64,000 nucleotides of DNA from Panax quinquefolius (lineage: Eukaryota > Streptophyta > Magnoliopsida > Apiales > Araliaceae): assembly GCA_020205615.1 (NCBI GenBank), contig CM035163.1:134945575-135009574 (forward strand). The letters run 5' to 3'. A model generated the notes under the pieces. That model was not told where the DNA came from. It worked only from the letters and a program-made list of their open reading frames with translations, and ran no database searches. Of the stretch, positions 11,891-24,600 are shown piece by piece (within the stretch, counting starts at the first letter, position 1; each line of letters begins with the position of its first letter). Position numbers and translations under genes: made by a program.

Positions 11891-14313
11891 TGTGACGCCC
11901 CCAAAATTAGGTATACGTCACCCATCTTGGGTCGCCACTTACATAGTACATAAATTCAAATACAACTTACTAACCTAAGCGTAAGTATAATAATCTGACA
12001 TAAATTGTGAGTTTGAATACAAATATTGTCTACTAGATATTATACAAACTCAAAAGGAGTCCTCATTACAACTATTATCACACTATTTCACGAATAGTGA
12101 GGACTACTAATGCTATCCTCTCGGACCATTACTCCGCTCCCCGACGATCCCAAATATGTTCTCATTTCACGAAGAGAACGGTGAAAAGAAAGGGTGAGCT
12201 CAACTAGCCCAATAAGAAATATTATGACTAAGATAATGCGAGAATAAATTATCATTAGCCTTCAACGATGTTAAACCGATAAAGTACAATAAACAACCGG
12301 TTTAATCTAGTGCGGAATATGCAATCCATTAAAAGAGTCAGTAGAGAATAAAATCTACTATCTTTTAGGTTTTAAAAGGTTTTCATCAATTTTTATCGCC
12401 GAGACTCGACAAATAAATAAACCACCACATCTAATCATCCCCAATACCCCACGGCCAAGGATTTTCATCAAATTATCAATGGTCATGATTATACCGAATC
12501 ACCCCGGGTCATAATCATACCAAAAACTATCCATCAATCCGCATTACAGCCAATCGAGGACTTTTATCACATCATTTATAACAAGCCATGATTATACCGA
12601 ATGATCCTCAGTCATAATCATACTAAGTTCATCTACGACGTAAGCCAAAGATAACATAATATATCATGAGGATGATGACAATGACATAATAATTCAATAA
12701 AACAAGTTCAAGAATTATTTTATCCGAGAATTAATAACGTCCAAATTGTCAACAAGATCTTTGTTTTGTAGAGTAAAATTCAAGAATGATCGAAAGAATA
12801 TTTCCATGAAAAGATCTTTGGATGAAACGCAAATATCGAGGATATTCTACTAATTTCATGGAGTATAGAAGTCAAAGTTTTAACGAATCGGGTATAATAA
12901 AGAATGGAATAACAAAAGAAATCAAATCACCATGCATGCGGATTGCATGACAAGTTATTCCAATGAATAATAATAACGGAACGGTCGTGAAATTCACAAT
13001 CAAGAAGATGATCCAACGTAATAATAAATGCTTGAATAATAAACAATGGAACCGTGTCCTGTAAAACACACACATGTGAGGATATTCCAACGTAATAATA
13101 AATGCGAATAATAAACAATGGAACCAGGTCCTGTAAAACACACGCATGGATATTCCAATGTAATAATAAAGAATGGAATAATAGAAGAAGATCACCAAGT
13201 ATAGGGATTCACAGATACAAAGTTATTCCAATGTAATAAATAAGGATGGAATAACATAAGGATTTCACCAAGTATAGGGTATCTGCATATACTGAGGTTA
13301 TGTATAGGGTATACCACTTTTACAAAAGTTATTCCAATGTAATAATAATTAATGGAATAACAGAGGTTCTCTTCATGAATACAAACGAATAATATCCCTT
13401 ACGGTACAACAAATAATACCCCTTACCGTAAAAGACCTTTGGATATCAAAGTAGTGAAGTACCGAATACTCTTCTTCTTTCTCTCTATAGATTTTTTCTC
13501 TATATAACTCTCTATAATTTCTCTCTACTAGAGTTTCAAAGAATTAAGTAAGAAAATAATGAAGGAATGAGCTTATTTATAGGAAAATAGAATGCATAGT
13601 AATTAATCCATGAATCTGGTCCAGTTGATTTACTTTAATCGACGGTCCATATTTAAAAACAAAATCTTTTAAATAAAATATAATATATTCTATTTATATA
13701 AAACATTTTACTATGCAAACACTATTTATAACACTATGCAAAACACTATGCAACACTATGCATAATAAAATATAATATATTCTATTTATAGAATAACTTT
13801 AATAAAGTATTCATTTTTATATAAAAAGATGTTTCATTTTATTACGTTAATAATCTGAATAAGACAAAACGTCATTATCGCTATATAATAATTCATATTA
13901 TTAATCGACAATAATGGAATCAAACCGAGTGACTTCTCACATAAAGATCAATAATCAATACCGGTGTCTACTTATGCAACCACACGATTCTTTGTACTTT
14001 TACTACCGAAAGAGTTCAACAAGATCCACGCAGTAAAACTTCCGCCGTTATTTCAATAAAATATTTTTGTCGTTTTCTCGATCCGACAATAATTACATTG
14101 TTAGGGTCCACCAATGATTGAGTAGTTATACGAATATTCCCTCGCTAAACCGAATATTCCCCGACCAATCGAATATAACATAACCACTTGCATACTTTGC
14201 AAAATTTATAAATACTACCCACAACTATAATATTATCTCAAATTCACACCATAATATTGAAAAATTATTTCGACAAAATTTAAATCTTTATTGATAAAAT
14301 CTGGGGTCTCACA
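11891..14313 (-). repeat. Element A 3' LTR
   Basis: Plus-strand reading starts TGTGACGCCCCCAAAATTAG and ends GGGGTCTCACA. It carries hairpin tandem repeats (see 12895-13365) and, on the minus strand, a TATAAATA box at about 13574-13581. AT-rich parts match the other LTR almost base for base; differences sit mostly at CG sites. Confidence 0.93.
12895..13365. repeat. hairpin tandem repeats in LTR
   Basis: Repeated units contain GTTATTCCA ... TGGAATAAC, a 9-bp inverted repeat around a loop of about 16 nt, followed by a 'ttcaccaagtataggg'-type spacer. Several copies in tandem; the same block recurs at 19225-19695, 33530-34110 and, inverted, 35505-35685 / 38303-38900. Confidence 0.8.
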
Positions 14314-14395
14314 ATCTCCCCTCCTTATGGAATTTCGCCCTCGAAATTAGGGTACGTACCTGGTATGATAAGAGGTGAGGATACCTTGAATACCC
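14314..14395 (-). pseudogene. pol 3' end and polypurine tract of element A
   Basis: Minus strand reads into ATTTCGAGGGCGAAATTCCA then AAGGAGGGGAGAT, directly abutting the LTR. This matches the end of pol and the polypurine tract in elements B, C and D. Confidence 0.8.
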
Positions 14396-14747
14396 TTATC
14401 GTTGAAAACATTAAATTCATCTTTGCAATCCGGCCAAAGATATTCATTAACAATTCATCTTTGCACTACAGGCCAAAGATATACAACTGTAAAACCAATA
14501 ATGCTGAGACGCAGCTTAATAGTATCACGACCACGAATTATCCATGCACTACTGGCCAAGGATATTTGTGTTTTCAATTACGGTCATGATTATACCGAAT
14601 AATCCTTGGTCATAATCATACCAAGTCTATCAATGCACTACGGCCAAAGATGACTTTTACCACATCCATGAATTAATATTTCATTGCTGAGACTCAGCTC
14701 AATAATTAATCCATATCATCGAATCATCCCTTCACTACAGGCCAAGG

Positions 14748-15625
14748 ATATTCATTAAGATATCACGACCACCGAATTATCCATGGACTACTACCACGAT
14801 AATCGTGTATTCATTAGTATCACGACCACAAATTATCCATGCACTACTACCAAAGATAATCGTGTATTCATTAAGTATCACGACCACAAATTATCCATGC
14901 ACTACGGCCAAAGATAATTGTGTATTCAATAAGATCAACGACCACAAATTATCCATGCACTACTACCAAAGATAATCGTGTATTCATTAGTATCACGACC
15001 ACAAATTATCTATGCACTACTACAAAAAATAATCGTGTATTCATTAGTATCACGACCACAAATTATCCATGCACTACTACCAAAGATAATCGTGTATTCA
15101 TTAGTATCACGACCACAAATTATCCATGCACTATGGCCAAAGATAATCGTGTATTCATTAAGTATCACGACCACAAATTATCTATACCACTACGGCAAAA
15201 GATAATCGTGTATTCATTAGTATCACGACCACAAATTATCCATGCACTACTACCAAAGATAATCGTGTATTCATTAGTATCACGACCACAAATTATCCAT
15301 GCACTATGGCCAAAGATAATCGTGTATTCATTAGTATCACGCGACCACAAATTATCTATGCACTACTGGCGAAAAGATAATCGTGTATTCATTAGTATCA
15401 CGACCACAAATTATCCATGCACTACGACCAAAGATAATCTTGTATTCATTAGTATCACGACCACAAAAATTATCTATGCACTACTACCAAAGATAATCGT
15501 GTATTCATTAGTATCACGACCACAAATTATCCATGCACTACTACCAAAGATAATCGTGTATTCATTAAGTATCACGACCACAAATTATCCATGCACTACT
15601 GACCAAAGATAATCGTGTTTTTCAA
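14748..15625. repeat. 57-bp minisatellite, about 15 copies
   Basis: Unit: TATCACGACCACAAATTATC, then a 'catgcactac(ta/gg)ccaaagata' core, then a 'cgtgtattcattag' end. Length is 57 bp with some 56-60 bp copies. Because 57 is a multiple of three, long open frames (up to 230 codons) arise by chance of the unit. A single flanking copy at about 14512 shows the precursor, which belongs to the element-A-type LTR. Confidence 0.92.
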
Positions 15626-15639
15626 TTACGGTTATGATT

Positions 15640-17045
15640 ATACCCAGAACAATCCTCGGTCATAATCATACCAAGTCCATCTATGTACTACAGCCACGTA
15701 TGACTTTCAACATAATATAAGCGTGAGGATAATGATATAAAGAATCAATCAAATGAGATAAAGGATAAATATTAAACATTTATAATATAATTTATCCAGA
15801 TTCAAGAATATCTCCATGTTATCAATCACTTAATAATCTTATAATCTAATATCATTAATATTATAACAATATTTTAATCACTTCTTAAATTTATAAACAA
15901 TTTATCTCAATTGTTTACGCTTTACCATATAATGCATTTAATCATTCAAAATGTCATACTCATAAGATATCATCACCAATTATCAAATCCTCAAAACAAA
16001 ATATGCATATACTACTATATAGGATTTTCTAGCCATAAAATCCTATTTTCAACTTTATTTACTTCACATAACATATTTAACTCATATGTTAAGAATTAAA
16101 CTATTTTCATGAAAATACCAAATCAGTCCCAAAAATATTTCTTTTCTGGGATTTAGCATAATATAGTCCCATAATGAAAATATATTTTTCTCGGAATTTT
16201 AAAATTCATTTACTATTTTTCAAAAATCAATTTCTAATTAATTCCTTAAGAAATTAGCTACCTCAAGTTTAACTCCAAAATTCCCAAATCTTGACAGGAC
16301 CTTACCCATGTTAACGTGAGCTTCCAGTTTTAAATTTCATGGTCATCGGGTTATAGAACTCCTATTATAAGCGTTTTTAAATCGGAAAAACCTAAATATT
16401 GAAATAGTCATAACTTGCTCATTTTAAGTCAGAATGAGCTCATTTTTGGACAGGAGGTACTTTATACCATATAACTTCATGTCCCAAAAGGCCAGAATTT
16501 TTCTCATAATTTAAGTGGCCAAAACAGCCCCTCTAAAATCACGGCAGCAGCTTTTTTCGGTTTTTGCAGCTTTGCACTCCTTTGCTAAAATCAGTCCACA
16601 CAAAAATATACAACACCTTTTCCAGTAATTCCACTTGGATTAGTTAGTTAACTCATAGATCTAACTCTAGGACTTGACCACATTCAAAAATTCAAAATAT
16701 AATAAGAGATATGGTCAATTGAATTTCATGTTACGTTTTTCACTAAAATCTGATTTTCAACTTTGTGATTTCTAAGAAACTTTCATGTTTTCACATAATA
16801 ACCAACATAACTCATCATAACACTTACTAATACTTCATATACCCATGATTTTCATTAGTCCAATGCTTTTATTATGACTTTCATCATAATCCTCGTAAAC
16901 AGATCCTTTTAGTTGAAGAAATATTTGAGGGTTTAAGAAATGGGTTTTTGTACTGGGGTCAATTACAAAATTCGATTTTACGTTCTAGGGTAGGCTAGGA
17001 AGTCTTTAAGAATACGCCAAGAAATTTATTAATGATAGAAATATC
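15640..17045 (-). repeat. LTR-like insert inside element A
   Basis: Minus-strand sequence is related to the middle of the D LTRs (about 56480-57190), for example the 'gggactattttat..taaatccc' and 'aaatgcattaattagtaaagtgtaaac'-type segments. It is therefore retrotransposon LTR or untranslated DNA rather than host gene. No TSD was resolved. Confidence 0.6.
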
Positions 17046-17049
17046 ATTC

Positions 17050-18180
17050 AAAACTGTGACTCTCATCCAAGACTTGGATAGTACGTCACATTGATACCAA
17101 CTGTGACTTCTATCCCTTAACCTAGATATCACCTCACAATGATACCTATCAACTTGCCATCTTCAGTCACGACATCGCCCTCTGAAAAATCCGGCTTCTA
17201 TTGCATTCCACACAAGGAAGTCAACAACGAAAGGATCGGGGCTCTTTACTTATGGCTTGATATGACAATGATTGACTTTAGTGGTTTGGTTACTTTGAAT
17301 TCGCATAACGGGATGGTTATGAATATAAAAGCTAACAACCTTACGAAAAAGCATGATGAGTAGTTAACCAATTGATTCCTAAAATCACATCAAAGGCAAG
17401 TATTTTCAAAAGATAAGATCGACAGTAACGTTGAAAGTGTTTATTTGAATCAAACAAGATTTAAAAAAAAAAATGGGAGGTAACGAAGGCTCCTACTAAC
17501 GAGGTTTCAACCAATAAGTCAAAGTCTAACTTCTCCTGAGTCAAATTTAAACGTTGAACGCATAAGCAAGTGAGATAAAAGAATTGGTAGAACCGATATC
17601 TAATAAGGTATAGACTTCATGCAAGAATTTATAATTAACTAACTGCGTCTTAACCCGTTCAATCACTTGCTTTTTAAGAAGTCATGAAAACGCTCTTCAT
17701 GAAACCACCGACTTTGTTTTGTCCAGTATCCGCCTTTGGTGCCACCGTCCCAAATGGACTTGACTTTGGTGCACGCACAAAATCGAGCTAAATGACCTTC
17801 TCTTCTTGAAATTTCCACTTCTATTATCTTGGCCATGATTACCACCGAAGTGGTTACCATTCTTACATGATAATTTCTCCCACGATGGTCATCATTGTTC
17901 AGATGGTCGTTATCACGGTGATGATTATTATCGTGTTGTTGGTCGTTACCTTTTGTTTGAGTTTGAATCAACACTCTCATGTGCTTCATTGCTTATCTCA
18001 ACATTTTCGGATGCCATTCTCAAACACCGTTGTCACAAAACAAGGGTTAATTAACATATCACATATTATCCCTATACTCGACCAACCAATTAAATACCAA
18101 ATAAATTTAGGTAGGTCATACTAGCGAAGGAATTCCCGTCTCTCCCCCTCCTAGTTCTTATCTCACATCTCACCGGAGAT
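17050..18180 (-). pseudogene. gag / protease remnant of element A
   Basis: Minus strand 17989-17663 gives GHLARFCACTKVKSIWDGG near a zinc-knuckle position. Further frame-broken readings (17600-17100) contain LLVETSLVGAFVTS, QINTFNVTVDLIF and FRKVVSFYIHNHPVM, which resemble the retropepsin-like region of Ty3/gypsy Gag-Pol. Many stops and frame changes. No RT or integrase is present in this copy. Confidence 0.65.
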
Positions 18181-18191
18181 CATATCCCTAA

Positions 18192-18202
18192 GCTCGATAC
18201 CA
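18192..18202 (-). other. primer-binding site of element A
   Basis: Minus strand TGGTATCGAGC, compared with TGGTATCAGAGC in element C. It lies 2 nt from the LTR and looks like a 1-nt loss at CAG plus context. Confidence 0.8.
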
Positions 18203-18204
18203 AC

Positions 18205-20657
18205 CGTGGCGCCCCCAAAATTAGGTATACGTCCACCCATCTTGGGTCGCCACTTACATGGTACATAAATTCAAATACAACTTACTAACCTAACTGTCAG
18301 GTATGCAATACGACATAAACCGTGAGTTTGAATACAAATATTGTCTACTAGATATTATACAAACTCAAAAGGAGTCCTCATTACAACTATTATCACACTA
18401 TTTCACGAATAGTGAGGACTACTAATGCTATCCTCTGGACCATTACTCCGCTCCCAGACTAAGTCCCATTTATGTTCTCATTTCACAAGAAGAATAAAGG
18501 TGAAAGAAAAAGGTGAGCTCAACTAGCCCAAGAAGAAATATTATGACAAAGATAATGCGAATAAATTATCATTAGCCTTCAACAAAGTGTTAAACCCGAT
18601 AAAATACAATAGACAAACCAGGTTTAATCTGCGGTAGAATATCTAATCCATTAAAAGAGTCAAGTAGAGAATAAAATCTACTATCTTTTAGGTTTTAAAG
18701 GTTTTCATCAATTTTTATTCTTTGACTCGACAATAAATAAATAAACCACATCAATCTAATCATCCTCGTACCACGGTCGAGGATTTTCATCAAATTATCA
18801 ATGGTCACGACTATACCGAATCACCCCTGGTCATAATCATACCAAAAACTATCCATCACCGCATTCTGAGCCAATTGAGGACTTTTATCACATCATTTAT
18901 AACAAGCCATGATTATACTTAATGATCCTCGTCATAATCATACTAAGTTCATCTATGCACGTAAGCCAAAGATAACATAATATATCATGAGGATGATGAC
19001 AATGACATAATAATTCAATAAAACAAGTTCAAGAATTATTTTATCCGAGAATTAAGTAACGTCCAAAATGTCAACAAGATCTTTGCTTTGTAGAGTAAAA
19101 TTCAAGAATGATCGAAAGAATATTTCCATGAAAAGATCTTTGGATGAAACACAAATATCAAGGATATTCTACTAATTTCATGGAGTATAGAAGTCAAAGT
19201 TTTAACCAACCTGATATAATAAAGAATGGAATAACAAAAGAAATCACCACGCATGCGATGCTTGGCATGTAGCAAAGTTATTCCAATGTAATAATAATAA
19301 CGGAACCGTGTCGTGAAATTCACAATCGAGCGGGATGATCCAACGTAATAATAAATCTTTGAATAATAAACAATGGAACCGGTCCTAGTGTAAACACACG
19401 ACATGGATATTCCAAATGTAATAATAAATGCGGAATAATAAACAATGGAACCAGTCCTGTAAAACACATGCATACGATATTCCAAATGAATAATAAAGAA
19501 TGGAATAATAGAAGAAGATCACCAAGTATAGGGGATTCAAGCGTATCTGAGTTATTCCAATGTAATAAATAAGGATGGAATAACATAAGGATTTCACCAA
19601 GTATAGGGTACGCCAGCATATCTGAGGTTATGTATAGGGTATACCACTTTTACGAAAGTTATTCCAATGAATAATAATTAATGGAATAACAGAGAGGTTC
19701 TCTTCATGAATACAAATCGAATAATATCCCTTACGGTACAACAAATAATACCCCTTACCGTAAAAGACACTCGGATATCAAAGTAGTGAAGTACGAGAAT
19801 ACTCTTCTTCTTTCTCTACATAGATTTTCTCTCTAGCTTCTCTCATAATTTCTCTCTCTGAGTTTCAATGAATTAAATAAGAAAATAATGAAGGAATGAG
19901 CTTCATTTATAGGAAAATAGAATGCATAGTAATTAATCCATGAACTATCCAGATTGATTTACTTTAATCGGACGGTTCATATTTAAAGCAAAAAATCTTT
20001 TAAATAAAATATAATATATTCTATTTATATAAAAACATTTTACTATCGCAAACACTACGCAACACTATCGCAAAAACACTACGCAACACTATGCATAATA
20101 AAATATAATATATTCTATTTATGAATAAACTTTAATAAAGTATTCTCGCTTTTATATAAAAAGATGTTTCGCTTTATTACGTTAATAATACGAATAAGAT
20201 AAAACGCGTCATTATCGCTATAATAATTCATATTATTAATCGGTGATAATGGAATCAAACCGGTAATGACTTCTCACATAAAGATCAATAATCAATACCG
20301 CAGTAATATTACTACGCAACCACACGTATTCATCGTACTTTTTTTACTACCGAAGTAGTTCAACAAGATCCACTTGTAAAAACTTCCGCCGTTATTTCAA
20401 TAAAATATTTTTGTCGTTTTCTCAATCCGAATGATAATTACATTGTGGGGTCCACCAATGATTGGTAGTTATGCATTTAATATTCCCCGCTAAACCGAAT
20501 ATTCCCCACCAATCGAATATAACATAACCACTTGCATACTTTGCAAAATTTATAAATACTACCCACAACTATAATATTATCTCAAATTCACACCATAATA
20601 TTGAAAAATTATTTCGACAAAATTTAAATCTTTATTGATAAAATCTGGGGTCTCACA
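18205..20657 (-). repeat. Element A 5' LTR
   Basis: Reads TGGCGCCCCCAAAATTAGG near its plus-strand start and ends GGGGTCTCACA. Colinear with 11891-14313; the hairpin repeats are at 19225-19695 and a TATAAATG box lies at about 19904-19911 (minus strand). Confidence 0.92.
19225..19695. repeat. hairpin tandem repeats in LTR
   Basis: Second copy of the GTTATTCCA/TGGAATAAC block, in the 5' LTR of element A. Confidence 0.8.
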
Positions 20658-21540
20658 GTTAATGTCATGTGTTCGAGTAGAGCAACATGTTAAACTTTTG
20701 GAGCATTTGAGGCACATAAAATTAAAAATAAAAACTAAAAAAAATAATAATAAAATAAAATTGTGTGAGGAATTGTTACTTTTGATTAGAAATGACAAAT
20801 AAGCTAGTTTAATCAATAATGGATAAAATTTAATGGCTTGAGCATTATTCCTGTTCGGAAATAATTTATAAGTTAGACTAATTTATAGGGTAAAATACAA
20901 AGTAGACTACTGAACTTTAGGGGTTTTTGGGTATTGAGCCCTTTTTTTTTGGTCAACGTAAATTGGGGTTTTTGGGTATTGAGTAAATTTTTTTGGTCAA
21001 CGCAAATTGGCCCATTTTATTAAAAATTTGAACTTTGTTAAATTTTACGCGTATACGGCCGACCGCCCTTACGCCACGTCTTGCGTAACCTCTAATTTGG
21101 AACATTGGTCCAATGACCAAGTGAGCAACATGGGTCTTATTGTTAATATTTTACAAAGATTAATTATTGATTCCATAAAAACTTGGCATGATTAATTAAT
21201 ATAAAAATCGTTTAATTAATATAAAAAATATATATACGTAATAACTGAATAGCCAATATTAGTGCATCAATTGATTTTATATGCCGCCATTAGACGTATT
21301 TGCATTAATGTTGAAAACAAAGTTCAAATAATTTTAGTTTCTCATTTGGTTTTAGAAGTGATTCTAACATAGTCATTAATGGCTATAAAATGTTTCTCAT
21401 TTGGTTTTAGAAGTGAAATATTGGCAACTTAATAAGCTATAGAAAAAAAATTTAAGCCCAAAAACTCAGGGTCGGATCGGGTTCGTGGGTTTGGTACTTT
21501 GGTTTCCAACTTCTTTGTTTTTAGAAGTGATTATTTATTG
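20658..21540. other. intergenic and upstream region of the bS18m gene
   Basis: No coding content seen. 20940-21010 holds two similar copies of a 'ggggtttttgggtattgag' plus 'ttttggtcaacg' phrase. The sequence from about 21540 to 21663 is GC-richer and CT-rich and is probably the 5' UTR of the next gene. Confidence 0.5.
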
Positions 21541-21663
21541 AGTGAGGCTCCTTCTAGGGCTTTACTGGAGACTCAGAGTGAGTTGCCTGCTTTACGGCTC
21601 CAGCGTCGTAACCTTCTGCCTCCACCTTCCTAGTCTTTCGTTGCTGCTTTCTGAGTACTCACT

Positions 21664-24600
21664 ATGAGGTATCGTTCATCAATTTCATCCAAAAAGTTCT
21701 AATCTTTTTTGTTTGTTTTTTTCTCATTTTTTCTGAAAATTTGTTCCCATTTGTTTATGGGTATCAAGTGATGAACTCGCCTGTTTCTAGCCCCCAACTC
21801 TTGTTGGGAGTTTATTCTGATTTTGCGTGGCATGTATTGTAGGAGTAGCTATTTGGTTTCAGCTATTTTTTGCCCTTTATTTCCTTTGTGTGGCTTATAA
21901 TTTTTATTTATTTATTTTTTTTGTGTGTGCTTAGAAGTGACTAGGTTTTGAACATTGAATTTGATAAATATCCTTTGTACGCACGCGATGGTGATTACTT
22001 TTTACAATCTAATGGGTACACAGTCTATACCAAAAAGAGTATGATCTGCCTAGCAAAGTAATACAACATTGTTAAAATGAAGTACTTGGAGGAGCCGTTT
22101 TATCAAAATTACTGTTAGTTTAAATAGTTGTAGTTTTCAGAGTGATTTAGTTTAAATAGTTGCAGTTTTCAGAGTGATTTTGAAAGTATCTGTCTTTTAG
22201 TTCCGTACATTATTTGCCTGGATTGGGTTGTTGAGTATCAGAGCAAGCCTGATTATGCGTTCCAATTTTTTAGACCAGGTCTACTGACTAAATTTAATCT
22301 AGGTCTACCACTCCAGCCCCAAGCATACCCTGAACCCTACTAATTTAAAACAAAAGTTACCAAGTCGTTTCCATAAAATTAATCTAGGTGGCAGTATTAT
22401 ATACTCCCTCCGTCCAACTTTACTTGTCCTAGTTTGAAAGTACACGCCTATTAAGAATTTTTTTATCTCCAAATTACCCATTTTAATTACACTATTATCA
22501 TCTTTTTTTGTTTTATTTAGTCTCCCAACTCTTTCTTGGAAAGATAAATTAGAGAAGAGGGGGGAGAAAAAAGGAGTGTAGTTGTGATTCCAATGTTAAA
22601 GTTAATAGTATTACTTTTTCCAATGTATGTCATGTTGTTTTCAATGAATTTTTTTTAGAGTTAAATGAGGGTATTATTGGAAAAATGTTAAAAATAGTAT
22701 TAAAAATGAAAGAGGACAAATAGATTTGGACAAACCGAAAAGAAAATTAGGACAAGTAAATTTGGATGGAGGGAGTAATAAATCAACAATTCAACCAACA
22801 ATAGAATAAACAAACTAAGATCTATAAAGTATAAATTTTCCAAAGATTAATTACTATATAGTCAAACTATGCATCCACTAGGAAAGCACCTGCCTAGGTA
22901 TCACCATGTTATCTTTCGACCACATCTCATTCAGCTTTCCCAGTACCCAACTTCCTCAACTATTTCATTAAAAACTTTCCGTCCAAGCTCTTCAAAGTTC
23001 AAAATCCACAAGTAGAGTCGAAGCTAATCTCCCTCGATTCAAATTCTCTTAGTTTATTTAAAGCATGGCTTTTTTGCTTATGAGATAACTTATTAGATGT
23101 CATTAGTTGCCAGCATTTTGTCAAATAAGCTGAAGAACAACTTTTGGTGCTGATATGACCATAATTACCTGAGAAATTATAAGGTATAGTTTGTTTGTGA
23201 AAATAAGCTATATGAACTTGGCTGGAAGCACTTACCAATTGATTTAGGGAAGTATTGTTTACAGAAGCTCTCTAAACATGAGCATGGGACCCACTTACTA
23301 TTCATTGAGAGAGTCGTTGTGGAAATATAAAAAATACATGCAAATATTGATTCCCTTGATGATTTATACTAATCGAAAAAAGATCCCTTGACTTGCTCTT
23401 TTTTCAAACCAAAATACATAAGATACTAGCATACCTCATTTTTATCTTTGTGTAAACTAACAAAAAGGCTTTCACCATCCTATATTTTAATAGATGAGAC
23501 AGATATGAATCTAATTTGCAACTTGTTTGAGTACTCTTTTCACAGTCACTAATATATATTTTTTGCCATTAATTTATTATTTATTACTTATTTTCTACAT
23601 TTTCCATGAGTTTTTGTAAACTTAGGCCATGTTGGGTATTGGTTCTTATCTAATTTCAGGAGGATGAAACTCATTCAGGGTGCATTGCGATCTTTGAATG
23701 TTGGCTTGTCACACCAATTTCAGTGTCCTCAGATGATTAGAGCTCTTTCTACAGGTCGAATATCTGTTTTTATCGATTCAAATAATCTCCATCAAAAAGT
23801 GTTCAATATATTTCCAATATATATAAACTGAAGAATTGCAAATGGGAATAATGTTTCTTAGTAAATATTGCTATTGTTGAAAATAAAAATCTTTCTTTCA
23901 GTGGATTAAACACATTCAAAAGAATGGCATATGTATCCAGTCAGATATCTCATTGTTGTATATTAATGTTGAAATAATCAGACTTTAATTGCCTACCCCC
24001 TCCTGCCTATGTGCCTAGGAGGTGTTTATAGTTTCAACAATATAATGCCTGCAGATATGTTAAATTGTTTTAAAGGTTAAAATAATGATCACATTTGATA
24101 ATTCTTGTAAGAAATTACAGTTGACCAAGATTCAGGTTGTTGATGGTTGATTACGGCACAAATATGACTCATCATATTTTACCATATCATTGTAGTGGTG
24201 CAACATGTCACTCCAACTTAGTTTATCTGTTAATTGTTAGAGGTTGCTTGTTACTTCTAGGATTTACTTGATTACACTTCATTAGGCTCATGATATGACT
24301 ATGGAAGAACCTAATTTTTCTATTTCTGGTATCTTGCTTCACAGGTGCTAATGACATCCCAAATGCCAACTCATTTGAGTCTACCTATGACTTTGAGCAA
24401 AGGATTGGAAATAGTTCAAATTCTAAGTCCTTCTATCAAAAGCTTGATAGGATTGAGAAGACTTATGACCGAATGGGTTTTGGTACCAATTTTAACATTG
24501 GAAACAGACCTGAGTTTATGGATGGTCTAGATGAGAGTTTCAACACCTTGTCAGATGGGATGGATGGGAAGTTAAAGAAAGCGGGCTGGGATTTTGAGGT

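Larger units (their letters stand above)
11886..20662 (-). mobile_element. Element A: full-length Ty3/gypsy LTR retrotransposon
   Basis: Two LTRs of about 2.4 kb (11891-14313 and 18205-20657) flank a 3.9-kb internal region in minus orientation. The 5-bp target duplication is perfect: GTTAA at 11886-11890 and 20658-20662. A primer site lies beside the right LTR and a polypurine tract beside the left one. The interior keeps only decayed gag/protease and the pol end; its middle is filled with LTR-like sequence and a minisatellite, so the element is non-autonomous. Confidence 0.92.

Noticed and set aside
14920..15612. 230-codon open frame
   Set aside because: Produced by 57-bp repeats (19 codons); no start context, domain or codon bias.
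14748..15625. Regular 57-bp array resembling a CRISPR
   Set aside because: Units are contiguous and the whole unit is repeated, with no unique spacers; it is an LTR minisatellite in a plant genome.
17139..17363. Plus-strand 74-codon open frame
   Set aside because: Antisense of the decayed protease-like region of element A.
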